Assembly: GCA_900758895.1 (NCBI GenBank)
Contig: CAAETG010000190.1
Coordinates: 1 to 9,640 of the forward strand
DNA from: Bacilli bacterium
GTDB lineage: Bacteria; Bacillota_I; Bacilli_A; RF39; UBA660
DNA: 9,640 nucleotides
Direction: 5' to 3'
Position numbers and translations under genes: made by a program. A model generated the notes under the pieces. The model was not told the DNA's origin and did not search any database. It saw only the letters and a program-made list of their open reading frames with translations. This document shows positions 1-5,914 of this stretch, piece after piece (the first letter of the stretch is position 1; each line of letters begins with the position of its first letter).

Positions 1-56
1 AAAATTATTATTGGTAAAATCTAGTTTTCTATACAAAGGAAAATCATAAAAAATAG

Positions 57-85
57 TTGACTTCAAAGAATTTTTAGTGTAATAT
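57..85 (+). promoter_or_regulatory. Sigma-A-type promoter of the tRNA-Ser gene
   Basis: A TTGACT -35 box (57-62) and a TAATAT -10 box (80-85) are separated by exactly 17 nt, and the -10 ends 23 nt before the mature tRNA 5' end. The -35 matches consensus at 5 of 6 positions and the -10 at 4 of 6. Transcription would begin around 92, leaving a short 5' leader for RNase P. Positions 1-56 show no gene or other recognisable element. Confidence 0.55.
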
Positions 86-108
86 TAAAGAGTACTTGAA
101 AAAGTCAT

Positions 109-201
109 GGAGTAGTACTCAAGAGGCTGAAGAGGGGTCCCTGCTAAGGATCTAGGTCGGCGAATGCTGGCGCGGAGGTTCAAATCCTCTCTACTCCGCC
201 A
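109..201 (+). tRNA. tRNA-Ser (anticodon GCU)
   Basis: The full cloverleaf is visible. The acceptor stem GGAGTAG (109-115) pairs with CTACTCC (191-197), followed by discriminator G and an encoded CCA (199-201). The D arm has CTC/GAG. The anticodon stem GGTCC/GGATC closes the loop CTGCTAA (141-147) with anticodon GCT at 143-145, which reads AGC and AGU serine codons. A long variable arm (about 153-172) marks it as a class II tRNA, as expected for serine. The T arm is GGAGG-TTCAAAT-CCTCT. At 93 nt including CCA the length is normal for tRNA-Ser. It appears to be a single-gene unit with its own promoter and terminator. Confidence 0.97.
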
Positions 202-212
202 TAATGAATGTT

Positions 213-230
213 AGCCCATATGGGCTTTTT
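213..230 (+). terminator. Rho-independent terminator after tRNA-Ser
   Basis: The inverted repeat AGCCC-ATAT-GGGCT (213-226) is followed directly by a T run to 230. It lies 12 nt after the tRNA CCA end and is on the same strand, so it ends the tRNA transcript before the next gene. Confidence 0.85.
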
Positions 231-279
231 CCATTTCTAAAAGAAAAAAATGGAATATAATATAATAAGGTGGTGCCAT

Positions 280-702
280 GTGAAAGAACCAGGATTAAAT
301 CTAATTAGAAGATTTCAATTAAGAGAATTAAATTTAGATTTCATGGGTTATGAACTGCAGCCAAATGATATTTTTACTTTTCACCATCTAATTATTCCCA
401 GTTGTAAAAATGGTCCCTATGAAGAATGGAATGGTGCCATTTTATGTGGATCGACCTCTCATCAATATCTACATATTATCGAACAAGTAGATAAAGAAAT
501 ATTTTTAGCAATTACAAGAGAAATGATTATCGAAAATATAAAAGGCTATTTAGATCCTAAAAATCTATTACAAATCCATACCTTATTAGAAAAGTTTGAA
601 AAAGAATATATAGAAACTAAAAAGTGTAAATTCGATACGAAGGAAGAATATTTTATTCGCCCATACATTGAAGCTCCTCTAATAAGAAAAAGAACCATTT
701 AA
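280..702 (+). CDS. Small protein with a divergent HNH-nuclease-like core
   Basis: This is a 140-residue soluble protein from the preferred start. I chose GTG at 280 because AAGGTGG (267-273) sits 6 nt upstream. The in-frame ATG at 250 has no ribosome binding site, and two TATAAT hexamers (256-261, 261-266) lie just inside it, suggesting promoter rather than coding sequence. Using ATG-250 would give 150 residues. From the GTG start, residues 34-65 carry a His-His pair (35, 36), 'LIIP', an Asn-Gly (51-52), 'ILC' (Cys56), His61 and His65. The order HH...N...H resembles a beta-beta-alpha HNH core. The rest is mixed helical with a charged C-terminus. The usual CxxC zinc pairs of many HNH proteins are absent. 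Nuclease activity is an inference from this motif only, and the family is not recognised with certainty. It converges on yidD and shares a terminator with it. Confidence 0.6.
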   Translation: MKEPGLNLIRRFQLRELNLDFMGYELQPNDIFTFHHLIIPSCKNGPYEEWNGAILCGSTSHQYLHIIEQVDKEIFLAITREMIIENIKGYLDPKNLLQIHTLLEKFEKEYIETKKCKFDTKEEYFIRPYIEAPLIRKRTI

Positions 703-728
703 AAACAAGTAAATTTCTACTTGTTTTT
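701..728. terminator. Bidirectional terminator between the HNH-like gene and yidD
   Basis: The arms AAAAACAAGTA (701-711) and TACTTGTTTTT (718-728) surround a 6-nt loop, with T runs outside the stem on both strands. The hairpin overlaps the stop codon of the plus-strand gene (700-702) and the last codons and stop of yidD, so one structure can end both convergent transcripts. Confidence 0.8.
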
Positions 729-938
729 TTTAGGCGGAACCAGATCAATTCCCCCTTTAGAAAAGGGATTACATTTAAGAATGCGCTTAATCATAAGAAA
801 TGTCCCTTTAAAGAAGCCATGAACTTCTAATGCTTCAATCGCATAATTACTACAAGTAGGATAATATCTGCAAGACTTGTGAAAGTCTCCAGGAATTGCT
901 TGGTATATTCGAATTAATTTAATAAGTATTTTTTTCAT
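717..938 (-). CDS. yidD: Membrane protein insertion efficiency factor YidD
   Basis: YidD is a small peripheral membrane protein that assists YidC/SecYEG-dependent insertion of inner membrane proteins. The family signature is plain: an N-terminal amphipathic segment rich in K, I and L ending in 'IRIYQ', then 'CRYYPTCSNYAIEAL', 'HGFFKG', 'IKRILKCNPF' and 'GGIDLVP'. The three family cysteines are present. The length of 73 residues from ATG-938 is normal. An in-frame GTG at 947 would add three residues. Neither start has a clear Shine-Dalgarno; I prefer the ATG because 'MKKILIKLIRIYQ' is how the family usually begins. In many bacteria yidD sits in the rpmH-rnpA-yidD-yidC cluster near the origin. 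Here it is alone on the minus strand, converging with the HNH-like gene. A minus-strand TAAAAT (953-958) could be its -10 and would give a nearly leaderless message, which is uncertain. Confidence 0.95.
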   Translation of the reverse strand: MKKILIKLIRIYQAIPGDFHKSCRYYPTCSNYAIEALEVHGFFKGTFLMIKRILKCNPFSKGGIDLVPPKKNK

Positions 939-977
939 GTAAATCACAAATCTATTTTAACACATAATAGGCACTTT

Positions 978-1006
978 TTGACAACATAATTAATATGTGT
1001 TAGAAT
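978..1006 (+). promoter_or_regulatory. Strong sigma-A promoter for the pentapeptide-repeat gene
   Basis: A perfect TTGACA (978-983) and TAGAAT (1001-1006, 5 of 6) are spaced by 17 nt. A TG at 998-999 adds an extended -10. Transcription would start near 1013, leaving a leader of about 23 nt with GGGGA (1024-1028) before ATG-1036. It is the best promoter match in the window. Confidence 0.8.
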
Positions 1007-1035
1007 AAATTTTACCAAAAAGTGGGGAAATTACT

Positions 1036-2472
1036 ATGGCAGAACTAATTATCAAACAAGATAAAGAAATAGCCTTTAAAGATTATTTAAAAATATGGAT
1101 GTTAGCAGAATTAAAAATAAGAGATGATATCGCTAATTACTATTACAATTTACCAACCACATTACATGAATATAAAACTAAAATGGTAACATTAGAAAAT
1201 GATCCTAAAAGAAAAATAATATTTATTAAACTAATAAATAAATTAAAAATAGGCGACTACTTTAATTTAAGTGCAAAATTAGATATGTTTGAAGGTACCG
1301 TTGAAATAAATGGTAGTTATTATTTGTATGAAGGGAATCAATATGCAAATGAAATTTATATTAAAAATTTATTTTTTAATATGCATGATTCTCATTCTTT
1401 GATTTCTCCCTATTTAAAGCAAATGATCGAAAAAGGTCAAATCAAAATAACCAAGAACTTTCAACTAGAAGATGATTATTTTGTACTAAGGCTATCTGAG
1501 GTATATACTAGTGAATTTTTAGTATATCCTTATCATAGTCCCTTATACGAGTTAGATATTGAATCGCAAACGGGAAAACATGACATTTACTACTATGATC
1601 CCTTAGACTGTAAATTTTATTTTGATAAAGGGAAAAAATCTATTTTACCTCAAAAATTACAAGAAAAATTATTGAACTTGCTTCCTAATTTAACTTGGAA
1701 TGATTGCCCTAAGTTTATTAAAGATTTTATTGTTCTAAAATGCCAAAATGCTTATTCATTTGGAAATAGTTGGCATATAGGAAGTGCATCTTTACTAGAA
1801 ATTATTTCTCATAAATTAGAAGGAAAAACGCTATCTACCGGCTTTTTATTAGAAGTACCAGAAAAATTAGAATCAGCAACTAAAATAGATTTTTCAAATT
1901 TCATAGAAGAAGAACCGGAAGAAACAGAAAAAGAGGAAAATACTAAAAATATTGCTAATAGTATTAAAAATATGCTCCATAAATTAAAAGAAAACCGAGT
2001 AGATCCGAGTAGTAGTCCCAAAATAAAAATTCGCAATACCGTTTTCTATGCCAAAGTAAGTGACGTAAAAAAGGAAATTGATCCATTTTTCCATGATTCA
2101 GATATTATCAAATACTGTGATTTATCTTTAATTGATTTTACAAATGCTGATATTGAGGGATATGATTTATCAAACACAAATGCTAAAATAGATTTAACAA
2201 AACTTTATAATAGATCAATCAAAAATACCAATTTAAGAAATGTTAGTTTAATGAGACAAGATTTAGATGGGATTTTAGCAGATGGTGCTGACTTACGAGG
2301 GACAAATGTCTTTGTTTCGATTGAAAAAACTTCGATCATAGGAACAATTTTTTCAGAGTCTACGACTTTTATGCTAGAAACACAAATCTTAACAGCGGAT
2401 GAAGTAAGAAATTTAGGAATTATAGTAAAAGAAGAGCCAAAAGAAGAGATAACAAGAGTATTAAAATTATAG
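1036..2472 (+). CDS. Uncharacterised protein with C-terminal pentapeptide repeats
   Basis: This is a 478-residue protein with no signal peptide or membrane segment, so probably cytoplasmic. Residues 1-285 form a mixed alpha/beta region rich in Tyr and Phe that I do not recognise. Residues 286-325 are a charged linker with an acidic run (residues 291-301, mostly Glu), then a lysine-rich stretch. From about residue 361 there are degenerate pentapeptide repeats with a hydrophobic centre every five residues: 'CDLSL', 'IDFTN', 'ADIEG', 'YDLSN', 'TNLRN', 'VSLMR', 'QDLDG', 'GADLRG'. Such repeats build a right-handed quadrilateral beta-helix. In other families this fold mediates protein binding or DNA mimicry, but no function can be assigned here. 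The gene is monocistronic, with a strong promoter upstream and a terminator right after its stop codon. Confidence 0.9.
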   Translation: MAELIIKQDKEIAFKDYLKIWMLAELKIRDDIANYYYNLPTTLHEYKTKMVTLENDPKRKIIFIKLINKLKIGDYFNLSAKLDMFEGTVEINGSYYLYEGNQYANEIYIKNLFFNMHDSHSLISPYLKQMIEKGQIKITKNFQLEDDYFVLRLSEVYTSEFLVYPYHSPLYELDIESQTGKHDIYYYDPLDCKFYFDKGKKSILPQKLQEKLLNLLPNLTWNDCPKFIKDFIVLKCQNAYSFGNSWHIGSASLLEIISHKLEGKTLSTGFLLEVPEKLESATKIDFSNFIEEEPEETEKEENTKNIANSIKNMLHKLKENRVDPSSSPKIKIRNTVFYAKVSDVKKEIDPFFHDSDIIKYCDLSLIDFTNADIEGYDLSNTNAKIDLTKLYNRSIKNTNLRNVSLMRQDLDGILADGADLRGTNVFVSIEKTSIIGTIFSESTTFMLETQILTADEVRNLGIIVKEEPKEEITRVLKL

Positions 2473-2501
2473 AAAAACAGGTAAAATTTACTTGTTTTTT
2501 T
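2473..2501 (+). terminator. Rho-independent terminator after the pentapeptide-repeat gene
   Basis: The stem runs 2473-2484 against 2488-2499, with one G-T pair and a tight loop, and the 3' arm merges into a T run. It starts immediately after the TAG stop. Its core (ACAGGTAAA/TTTACTTGT) closely resembles the hairpin at 701-728. Confidence 0.8.
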
Positions 2502-2556
2502 ATATAATGTATAGTAAAATACTAATTGGCAAATAAATTGCAAATACACATTAATA
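2492..2556 (+). promoter_or_regulatory. Candidate promoters for rpsB-tsf
   Basis: Two candidates are visible and neither is ideal. The first is TTGTTT (2492-2497, inside the preceding terminator arm), 17 nt, TAAAAT (2515-2520), with a start near 2527. The second is TTGGCA (2526-2531), 19 nt, TTAATA (2551-2556), with a start near 2563. Only the first would include the whole leader hairpin at 2562-2598 with room to spare. Which is used is not decidable from sequence. Confidence 0.35.
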
Positions 2557-2561
2557 TTTAG

Positions 2562-2598
2562 TAAATTTCCGAGTGCCGCGAAGAGTGGTGGGAATTTA
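2562..2598 (+). promoter_or_regulatory. Structured 5' leader hairpin of rpsB
   Basis: TAAATTTCC (2562-2570) can pair with GGGAATTTA (2590-2598) over 9 bp including one U-G pair. Inside it, GCCGC (2575-2579) pairs with GTGGT (2585-2589) around the 5-nt loop GAAGA, with GAGT (2571-2574) bulged on the 5' side. The helix, asymmetric bulge and short GC-rich hairpin resemble the general shape of ribosomal-protein autoregulatory leaders. It is GC-rich against an AT-rich background and precedes an operon known to be S2-autoregulated in gammaproteobacteria. Assignment as an S2-binding site is inference. Confidence 0.5.
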
Positions 2599-2644
2599 TG
2601 CTTGAAGATATTAAGAGGGTAAAAACGAAAGGATGGGATAATTT

Positions 2645-3622
2645 ATGGCCGTTGTTTCTATGAGTTATTTATTAGAAGCAGGTGTTCATTTTGGACATCA
2701 AACAAAAAGATGGAATCCAAAGATGAAAGAATACATTTTTGGGTCTAGAGATGATATTTATATTATCGATCTTGAAAAAACAACAAAATTACTTGAGGAA
2801 GCTTATGCTGAACTTAAGAATATTGCTGATAATGGAGGTACGTTCTTGTTTGTTGGAACAAAGAAACAAGCCCAAGAAGCAGCAAAAGAAGAAGCAGAAA
2901 GAAGTAATTCTTACTATGTAACAGAAAGATGGTTAGGTGGAACACTAACAAACTTCAGAACAATCAGAAGAAGAGTTAGAAGACTTGAAGAAATTGAAGA
3001 AATGGAAGCTTCTGGAAAATTTGATGTTTTACCTAAGAAAGAAGTTATCGGACTTAAAAAAGAATACGAAAAATTAAATAAAATTTTATGTGGTATTCGT
3101 GCTATGAATAAGTTACCAAATGCTTTAATCATTGTTGATCCAAAGAAAGAATTAAACGCAATTAGAGAAGCAAGAAAGCTTAGAATTCCAGTATTTGGTA
3201 TTGTTGATACAAACTGTGATCCAGATGATGTTGATTTTGTTATTCCAGGTAACGATGATGCTGTAAGAAGTGTTAAGGTAATTTTAGGTGTACTTAACAA
3301 TGCTATTTGTGAATCACGTGGACTTGAAATGGTTGATTATGTAACCGAAGAAGATAAAAAGTCTAATAAAGAGATTAAAATGGACGATATCATGAAAGAA
3401 GAAGAAAAGAAGGCTGAAGAGCCAAAACAAGAAGAAAAAACAGCCAAAAAAGAAGTTGTAAAAGAAGAGAAAAAAGAAGAAGTAGTAGAAGAAAAAGAAC
3501 AAACTACTGAAAAGTCTCTAGAAGATATGACTTTAGCAGAACTTAAAGCTGTAGCTAAAGAACGTGCTATTAAAGGCTATAGTACAATGAAAAAAGACGA
3601 TTTAATTAGTGCATTAAAATAA
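2645..3622 (+). CDS. rpsB: 30S ribosomal protein S2 with C-terminal Rho_N/SAP-like extension
   Basis: S2 (uS2) joins the head/body junction of the 30S subunit late in assembly. The start 'MAVVSMSYLLEAGVHFGHQ' and the following 'KRWNPKM', 'IIDLEKT', 'FVGTKKQA', 'RWLGGTLTNF', 'PNALIIVDPKKE' and 'IPVFGIVDTNCDP' are typical family segments, so residues 1 to about 230 are a complete S2 core. The protein is 325 residues against about 230-260 for usual S2. The excess is a Glu/Lys-rich linker (about 235-290) and a terminal module (291-325) with 'LEDMTLAELKAVAKER' and 'GYSTMKKDDLISALK'. That pattern matches Rho_N/SAP-like helix-extended-helix domains, which can bind nucleic acid. The ribosome binding site is loose (GGATGGGA, 2631-2638). 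tsf follows after a short gap, so the two are co-transcribed. Confidence 0.97.
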   Translation: MAVVSMSYLLEAGVHFGHQTKRWNPKMKEYIFGSRDDIYIIDLEKTTKLLEEAYAELKNIADNGGTFLFVGTKKQAQEAAKEEAERSNSYYVTERWLGGTLTNFRTIRRRVRRLEEIEEMEASGKFDVLPKKEVIGLKKEYEKLNKILCGIRAMNKLPNALIIVDPKKELNAIREARKLRIPVFGIVDTNCDPDDVDFVIPGNDDAVRSVKVILGVLNNAICESRGLEMVDYVTEEDKKSNKEIKMDDIMKEEEKKAEEPKQEEKTAKKEVVKEEKKEEVVEEKEQTTEKSLEDMTLAELKAVAKERAIKGYSTMKKDDLISALK

Positions 3623-3641
3623 GTCAAAAAGGAGGATAATG

Positions 3642-4520
3642 ATGGAAGTTACTGCCGCTATGGTAAAAGAGCTTCGTGAAAAAACCGGAGCTGGAATGAT
3701 GGATTGTAAAAAAGCACTAGCAGAATGTAATGGCGATATTACTGCTAGTATTGATTGGTTAAGAGAAAAAGGAATCGCTAAAAGTGCCAAAAAAGAATCA
3801 CGGATTGCTGCGGAAGGCCTTGCTAATATTTATATTAAGAATAACAAAGCTGTTATCTTAGAAGTAAATAGTGAAACAGATTTCGTAAGTAAAAATGAAG
3901 AATTTACAGGTATGATTGATACAATTGGTACTACTATTTTAGATAGTGATGCAAAAACTTTAGAGGATGCTTTAAAAGTAAACACTCAAGAAGGAACAAT
4001 TGAAGATTTAATCATTGCTAAAACTGCTAAAATTGGTGAAAAATTATCATTAAGAAGACTTGAAGTTGTAGAAAAAAGTGATGATGAAGTATTTGGTTCA
4101 TACTTACATATGGGAGGCAAAATTGCCGTTTTAACCGTACTTAAAGGAGCAAATGAAAGTGTAGCAAAAGACGTTGCTATGCAAGCTGCTGCTATGCGTC
4201 CAAGCTATGTATTTACTAGTGACGTACCAGAGAGTGTTGTAGCTCAAGAAAGAAAAATTCAAAAAGAACTTGCTATGTCTGAAGGAAAACCAGCTGATAT
4301 TGCTGAAAAAATGGTTGAAGGAAGAATTAAAAAGTATTACAAAGAAGTTTGTCTTGCTGAACAACCATTTATTAAAGATGGTGACATGAGCGTTTCAGAT
4401 TATGTCAAGAAAAATAATAGCGAAATTATAAAAATGATCCGTTATGAAGTAGGCGAAGGAATGGAAAAAAGAAATGATAACTTTGCTGAAGAAGTAATGA
4501 ATCAAGTAAAAGGAAACTAA
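3642..4520 (+). CDS. tsf: Translation elongation factor Ts
   Basis: EF-Ts is the guanine nucleotide exchange factor that recycles EF-Tu-GDP in the cytoplasm. The N-terminal UBA-like domain 'MVKELREKTGAGMMDCKKAL' is followed by the EF-Tu-contacting motif 'TDFV' (residues 79-82) and the dimerisation/core domains through 'AMQAAAMRP' to the C-terminus. The 292-residue length is normal for Firmicutes. Two adjacent ATGs exist. I chose 3642 because AAAGGAGG (3628-3635) lies 6 nt before it, against 3 nt for ATG-3639, and 'MEVTAAMVKELR' is the family-like start. It sits directly downstream of rpsB, the standard bacterial arrangement. Unusually, pyrH does not follow; a terminator overlaps the end of the gene instead. 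Confidence 0.97.
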   Translation: MEVTAAMVKELREKTGAGMMDCKKALAECNGDITASIDWLREKGIAKSAKKESRIAAEGLANIYIKNNKAVILEVNSETDFVSKNEEFTGMIDTIGTTILDSDAKTLEDALKVNTQEGTIEDLIIAKTAKIGEKLSLRRLEVVEKSDDEVFGSYLHMGGKIAVLTVLKGANESVAKDVAMQAAAMRPSYVFTSDVPESVVAQERKIQKELAMSEGKPADIAEKMVEGRIKKYYKEVCLAEQPFIKDGDMSVSDYVKKNNSEIIKMIRYEVGEGMEKRNDNFAEEVMNQVKGN

Positions 4521-4535
4521 TGATAGTTTCTTTTT
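4513..4535 (+). terminator. Terminator of the rpsB-tsf operon
   Basis: GAAACTA (4513-4519) and TAGTTTC (4524-4530) enclose the loop ATGA and are followed by TTTTT. The 5' arm contains the last codons of tsf, whose TAA stop ends at 4520. The gene downstream lacks a clear promoter of its own, so some read-through is possible. Confidence 0.75.
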
Positions 4536-4578
4536 AACTACCAAAATTTTAAAGGGTGTCAAAAAAAGAGGAGTTTAT

Positions 4579-5154
4579 ATGCAAAAAGATCTGCGTGAAG
4601 AAGTGCTAAAAAGAGTACAAGAAGAAAAAGAAAAATATCAAAATTTACAAAGAAAACTAGCTCGATTACAAGAATTACAAGAAAATTCCTTAATCAAAGA
4701 ATACTTTTCTCTTCATCAAGAAGTAGGAACTTATTTGGAGGATAACGCTTTTTTAGAAGAATTTCCAATTTTACAACAAGTAGATTATGCTAAAGTAAGT
4801 GAACTTATTGCGAAAGAGCCACTAAAAAAGGTTTTTTCTAGACCTTTAATGCTCAATTGTAAATGTGATATTCTCATTGAATATGGAAAAAGTGGTCTAT
4901 TTAGACAACCAACCATTTTACGTTATGTATGTTTAAACTGTGGAAGAAATATTTCTTTAACCAAGAAAGAACAACAAAAATTCGAAAAAGGAAGAACAAT
5001 TATTCCAATTAATTATTCAGATGTAAGAGCGATTGACTTTTATCAAATTCGAGAAAGATATATTGACTTACTCCAAGATTTATCATGCGAAGAGGCAATT
5101 CAAGTGTTAAAAGAAGAATTGAAATTCCAAGAAAGAACCTTAACAAGAAACTAA
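4579..5154 (+). CDS. Uncharacterised coiled-coil protein with CxC and CxxC pairs
   Basis: This is a 191-residue soluble protein that I do not assign to a known family. Residues 1-50 are a highly charged heptad-like helix rich in Glu, Lys, Gln and Leu, probably a coiled coil. Four cysteines are arranged as Cys94-x-Cys96 and Cys118-x-x-Cys121, 'NCKCD' and 'VCLNCGR', about 21 residues apart. This suggests a zinc-ribbon-like metal site between two extended strands. A fifth cysteine (170) lies in the C-terminal helical part, which contains 'FYQIRERYIDLLQDL'. The ribosome binding site AGAGGAG (4568-4573) is well placed before ATG-4579. It lies just after the tsf terminator, in the slot where pyrH often occurs, and has its own terminator. 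Nothing in it resembles a UMP kinase. Confidence 0.85.
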   Translation: MQKDLREEVLKRVQEEKEKYQNLQRKLARLQELQENSLIKEYFSLHQEVGTYLEDNAFLEEFPILQQVDYAKVSELIAKEPLKKVFSRPLMLNCKCDILIEYGKSGLFRQPTILRYVCLNCGRNISLTKKEQQKFEKGRTIIPINYSDVRAIDFYQIRERYIDLLQDLSCEEAIQVLKEELKFQERTLTRN

Positions 5155-5171
5155 TGAAAATTAGTTTTTTT
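5148..5171 (+). terminator. Terminator after the coiled-coil/four-cysteine gene
   Basis: AAACTAAT (5148-5155) pairs with ATTAGTTT (5160-5167) around a GAAA tetraloop, and the 3' arm runs into a T tract. The stop codon (5152-5154) lies inside the 5' arm. Confidence 0.75.
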
Positions 5172-5184
5172 GTTTTATAAAAAA

Positions 5185-5236
5185 GTACACGAAAAATGTG
5201 TACACATATATATGAGATGAACTTCTCTATAGTTCA
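5185..5236. repeat. Two consecutive inverted repeats in an intergenic region
   Basis: GTACAC (5185-5190) and GTGTAC (5198-5203) are separated by 7 nt. TGAACT (5218-5223) and AGTTCA (5231-5236) are also separated by 7 nt. Both have 6-bp arms and follow each other about 15 nt apart, upstream of the promoter at 5289-5317. Neither is followed by a T run, so they are not simple terminators. They could be operator sites or RNA stems. Confidence 0.4.
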
Positions 5237-5288
5237 AGAGAGCTCTTTGCTTATTGGACAAAAAGTTAACAGTAAAAAAGAATTTTCC

Positions 5289-5317
5289 TTAATTTTAAAA
5301 AGTAAAAATGCTATAAT
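5289..5317 (+). promoter_or_regulatory. Extended -10 promoter for the thioredoxin-like pair
   Basis: A perfect TATAAT (5312-5317) is preceded by TG at 5309-5310 with one base between, a full extended -10. The -35 at 17-nt spacing is weak (TTAATT, 5289-5294). Transcription would begin near 5324, only about 15 nt before the start codon, leaving little leader. Confidence 0.6.
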
Positions 5318-5338
5318 ATGGATAAGTGGTGAAGTTTC

Positions 5339-5914
5339 ATGAATAAAAAATTAAAAAGAGTATTACAGGGAATTTTATTTATTGTAATCATTATTGGTTT
5401 TATTTATATTGGTACTAGAGATTTTAATCAAGAAGTCGTTGTGGATAATGAAAAGTTTGATCAAGATTATGCAAATGTAAGTAAAGATAATGTATTTAAA
5501 TATGTAAATGCTGTAGAAGTATATTCAAAACTAAAAGGGGATGCAATCATTTTTATGGGGTATCCAACTAATATTTGGAGTGGATATTATGCCAATATTT
5601 TGAATGAAGCTGCAAAAGATACAGGAATAAAAGAAATCTTATATTACGATTTTTATGAAGATAGAGAAAATCATAATGCTACCTATCAGAGTATAGTTCT
5701 CAGTTTATCTAACTATTTAGTTACATTAGATGATGGAACACAAGAAATTCACGCTCCTACCTTAGTCATTGTAAAAGACGGAAAAGTACTTGCTTTTGAT
5801 AATGAAACCGCTTTTACGCTTGGCAATATTACTCCAGATGATTACTGGAACGAATACCAAATAGGCATCAAATATAATGTGTTTAAAACCATGTTTGAGG
5901 ATTATTTAGAATGA
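5339..5914 (+). CDS. Membrane-anchored thioredoxin-fold-like protein lacking CxxC
   Basis: This is a 191-residue protein. A lysine-rich N-terminus and one hydrophobic segment (about residues 9-25) make it a signal anchor with the rest outside the membrane. Residues 68-105 read as a thioredoxin beta-alpha-beta unit: 'DAIIFMGYP', a helix, then 'EILYYDF'. Pro140 in 'APTLVIVKDGKVLAFD' fits the cis-proline loop and the following strand pair. The position of the redox CxxC is occupied by 'TNIWS', and the whole protein has no cysteine, so disulfide chemistry is impossible. The fold is inferred from this pattern and resembles bacteriocin-transport-accessory/thioredoxin-like proteins. A binding or chaperone role is possible but unproven. 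It overlaps the next gene by 4 nt (ATGA), so the two are translationally coupled. Confidence 0.8.
   Translation: MNKKLKRVLQGILFIVIIIGFIYIGTRDFNQEVVVDNEKFDQDYANVSKDNVFKYVNAVEVYSKLKGDAIIFMGYPTNIWSGYYANILNEAAKDTGIKEILYYDFYEDRENHNATYQSIVLSLSNYLVTLDDGTQEIHAPTLVIVKDGKVLAFDNETAFTLGNITPDDYWNEYQIGIKYNVFKTMFEDYLE

Noticed and set aside
90..120. GAGTACT (90-96) is complementary to AGTACTC (114-120), linking the tRNA leader with the tRNA 5' region.
   Set aside because: A 7-bp match in AT-rich DNA is easily chance, and the mature tRNA fold would outcompete it. No known regulatory element fits.
250..279. Ten extra N-terminal codons for the HNH-like gene from ATG-250.
   Set aside because: There is no ribosome binding site before 250, the stretch contains two TATAAT hexamers, and GTG-280 has a well-spaced AAGGTGG.
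202..280. Possible attachment site or integrated element at the 3' end of tRNA-Ser.
   Set aside because: No duplicate of the tRNA 3' end, integrase or mobile gene is visible in the window.
2205..2549. Minus-strand open frame of 114 codons opposite the pentapeptide-repeat gene.
   Set aside because: It lies antisense to a well-supported gene, runs through a terminator, and has no ribosome binding site or recognisable motif.
3314..3502. Minus-strand open frame very rich in Phe.
   Set aside because: It is the mirror of the Glu/Lys codon run in the S2 linker and not a real membrane protein.
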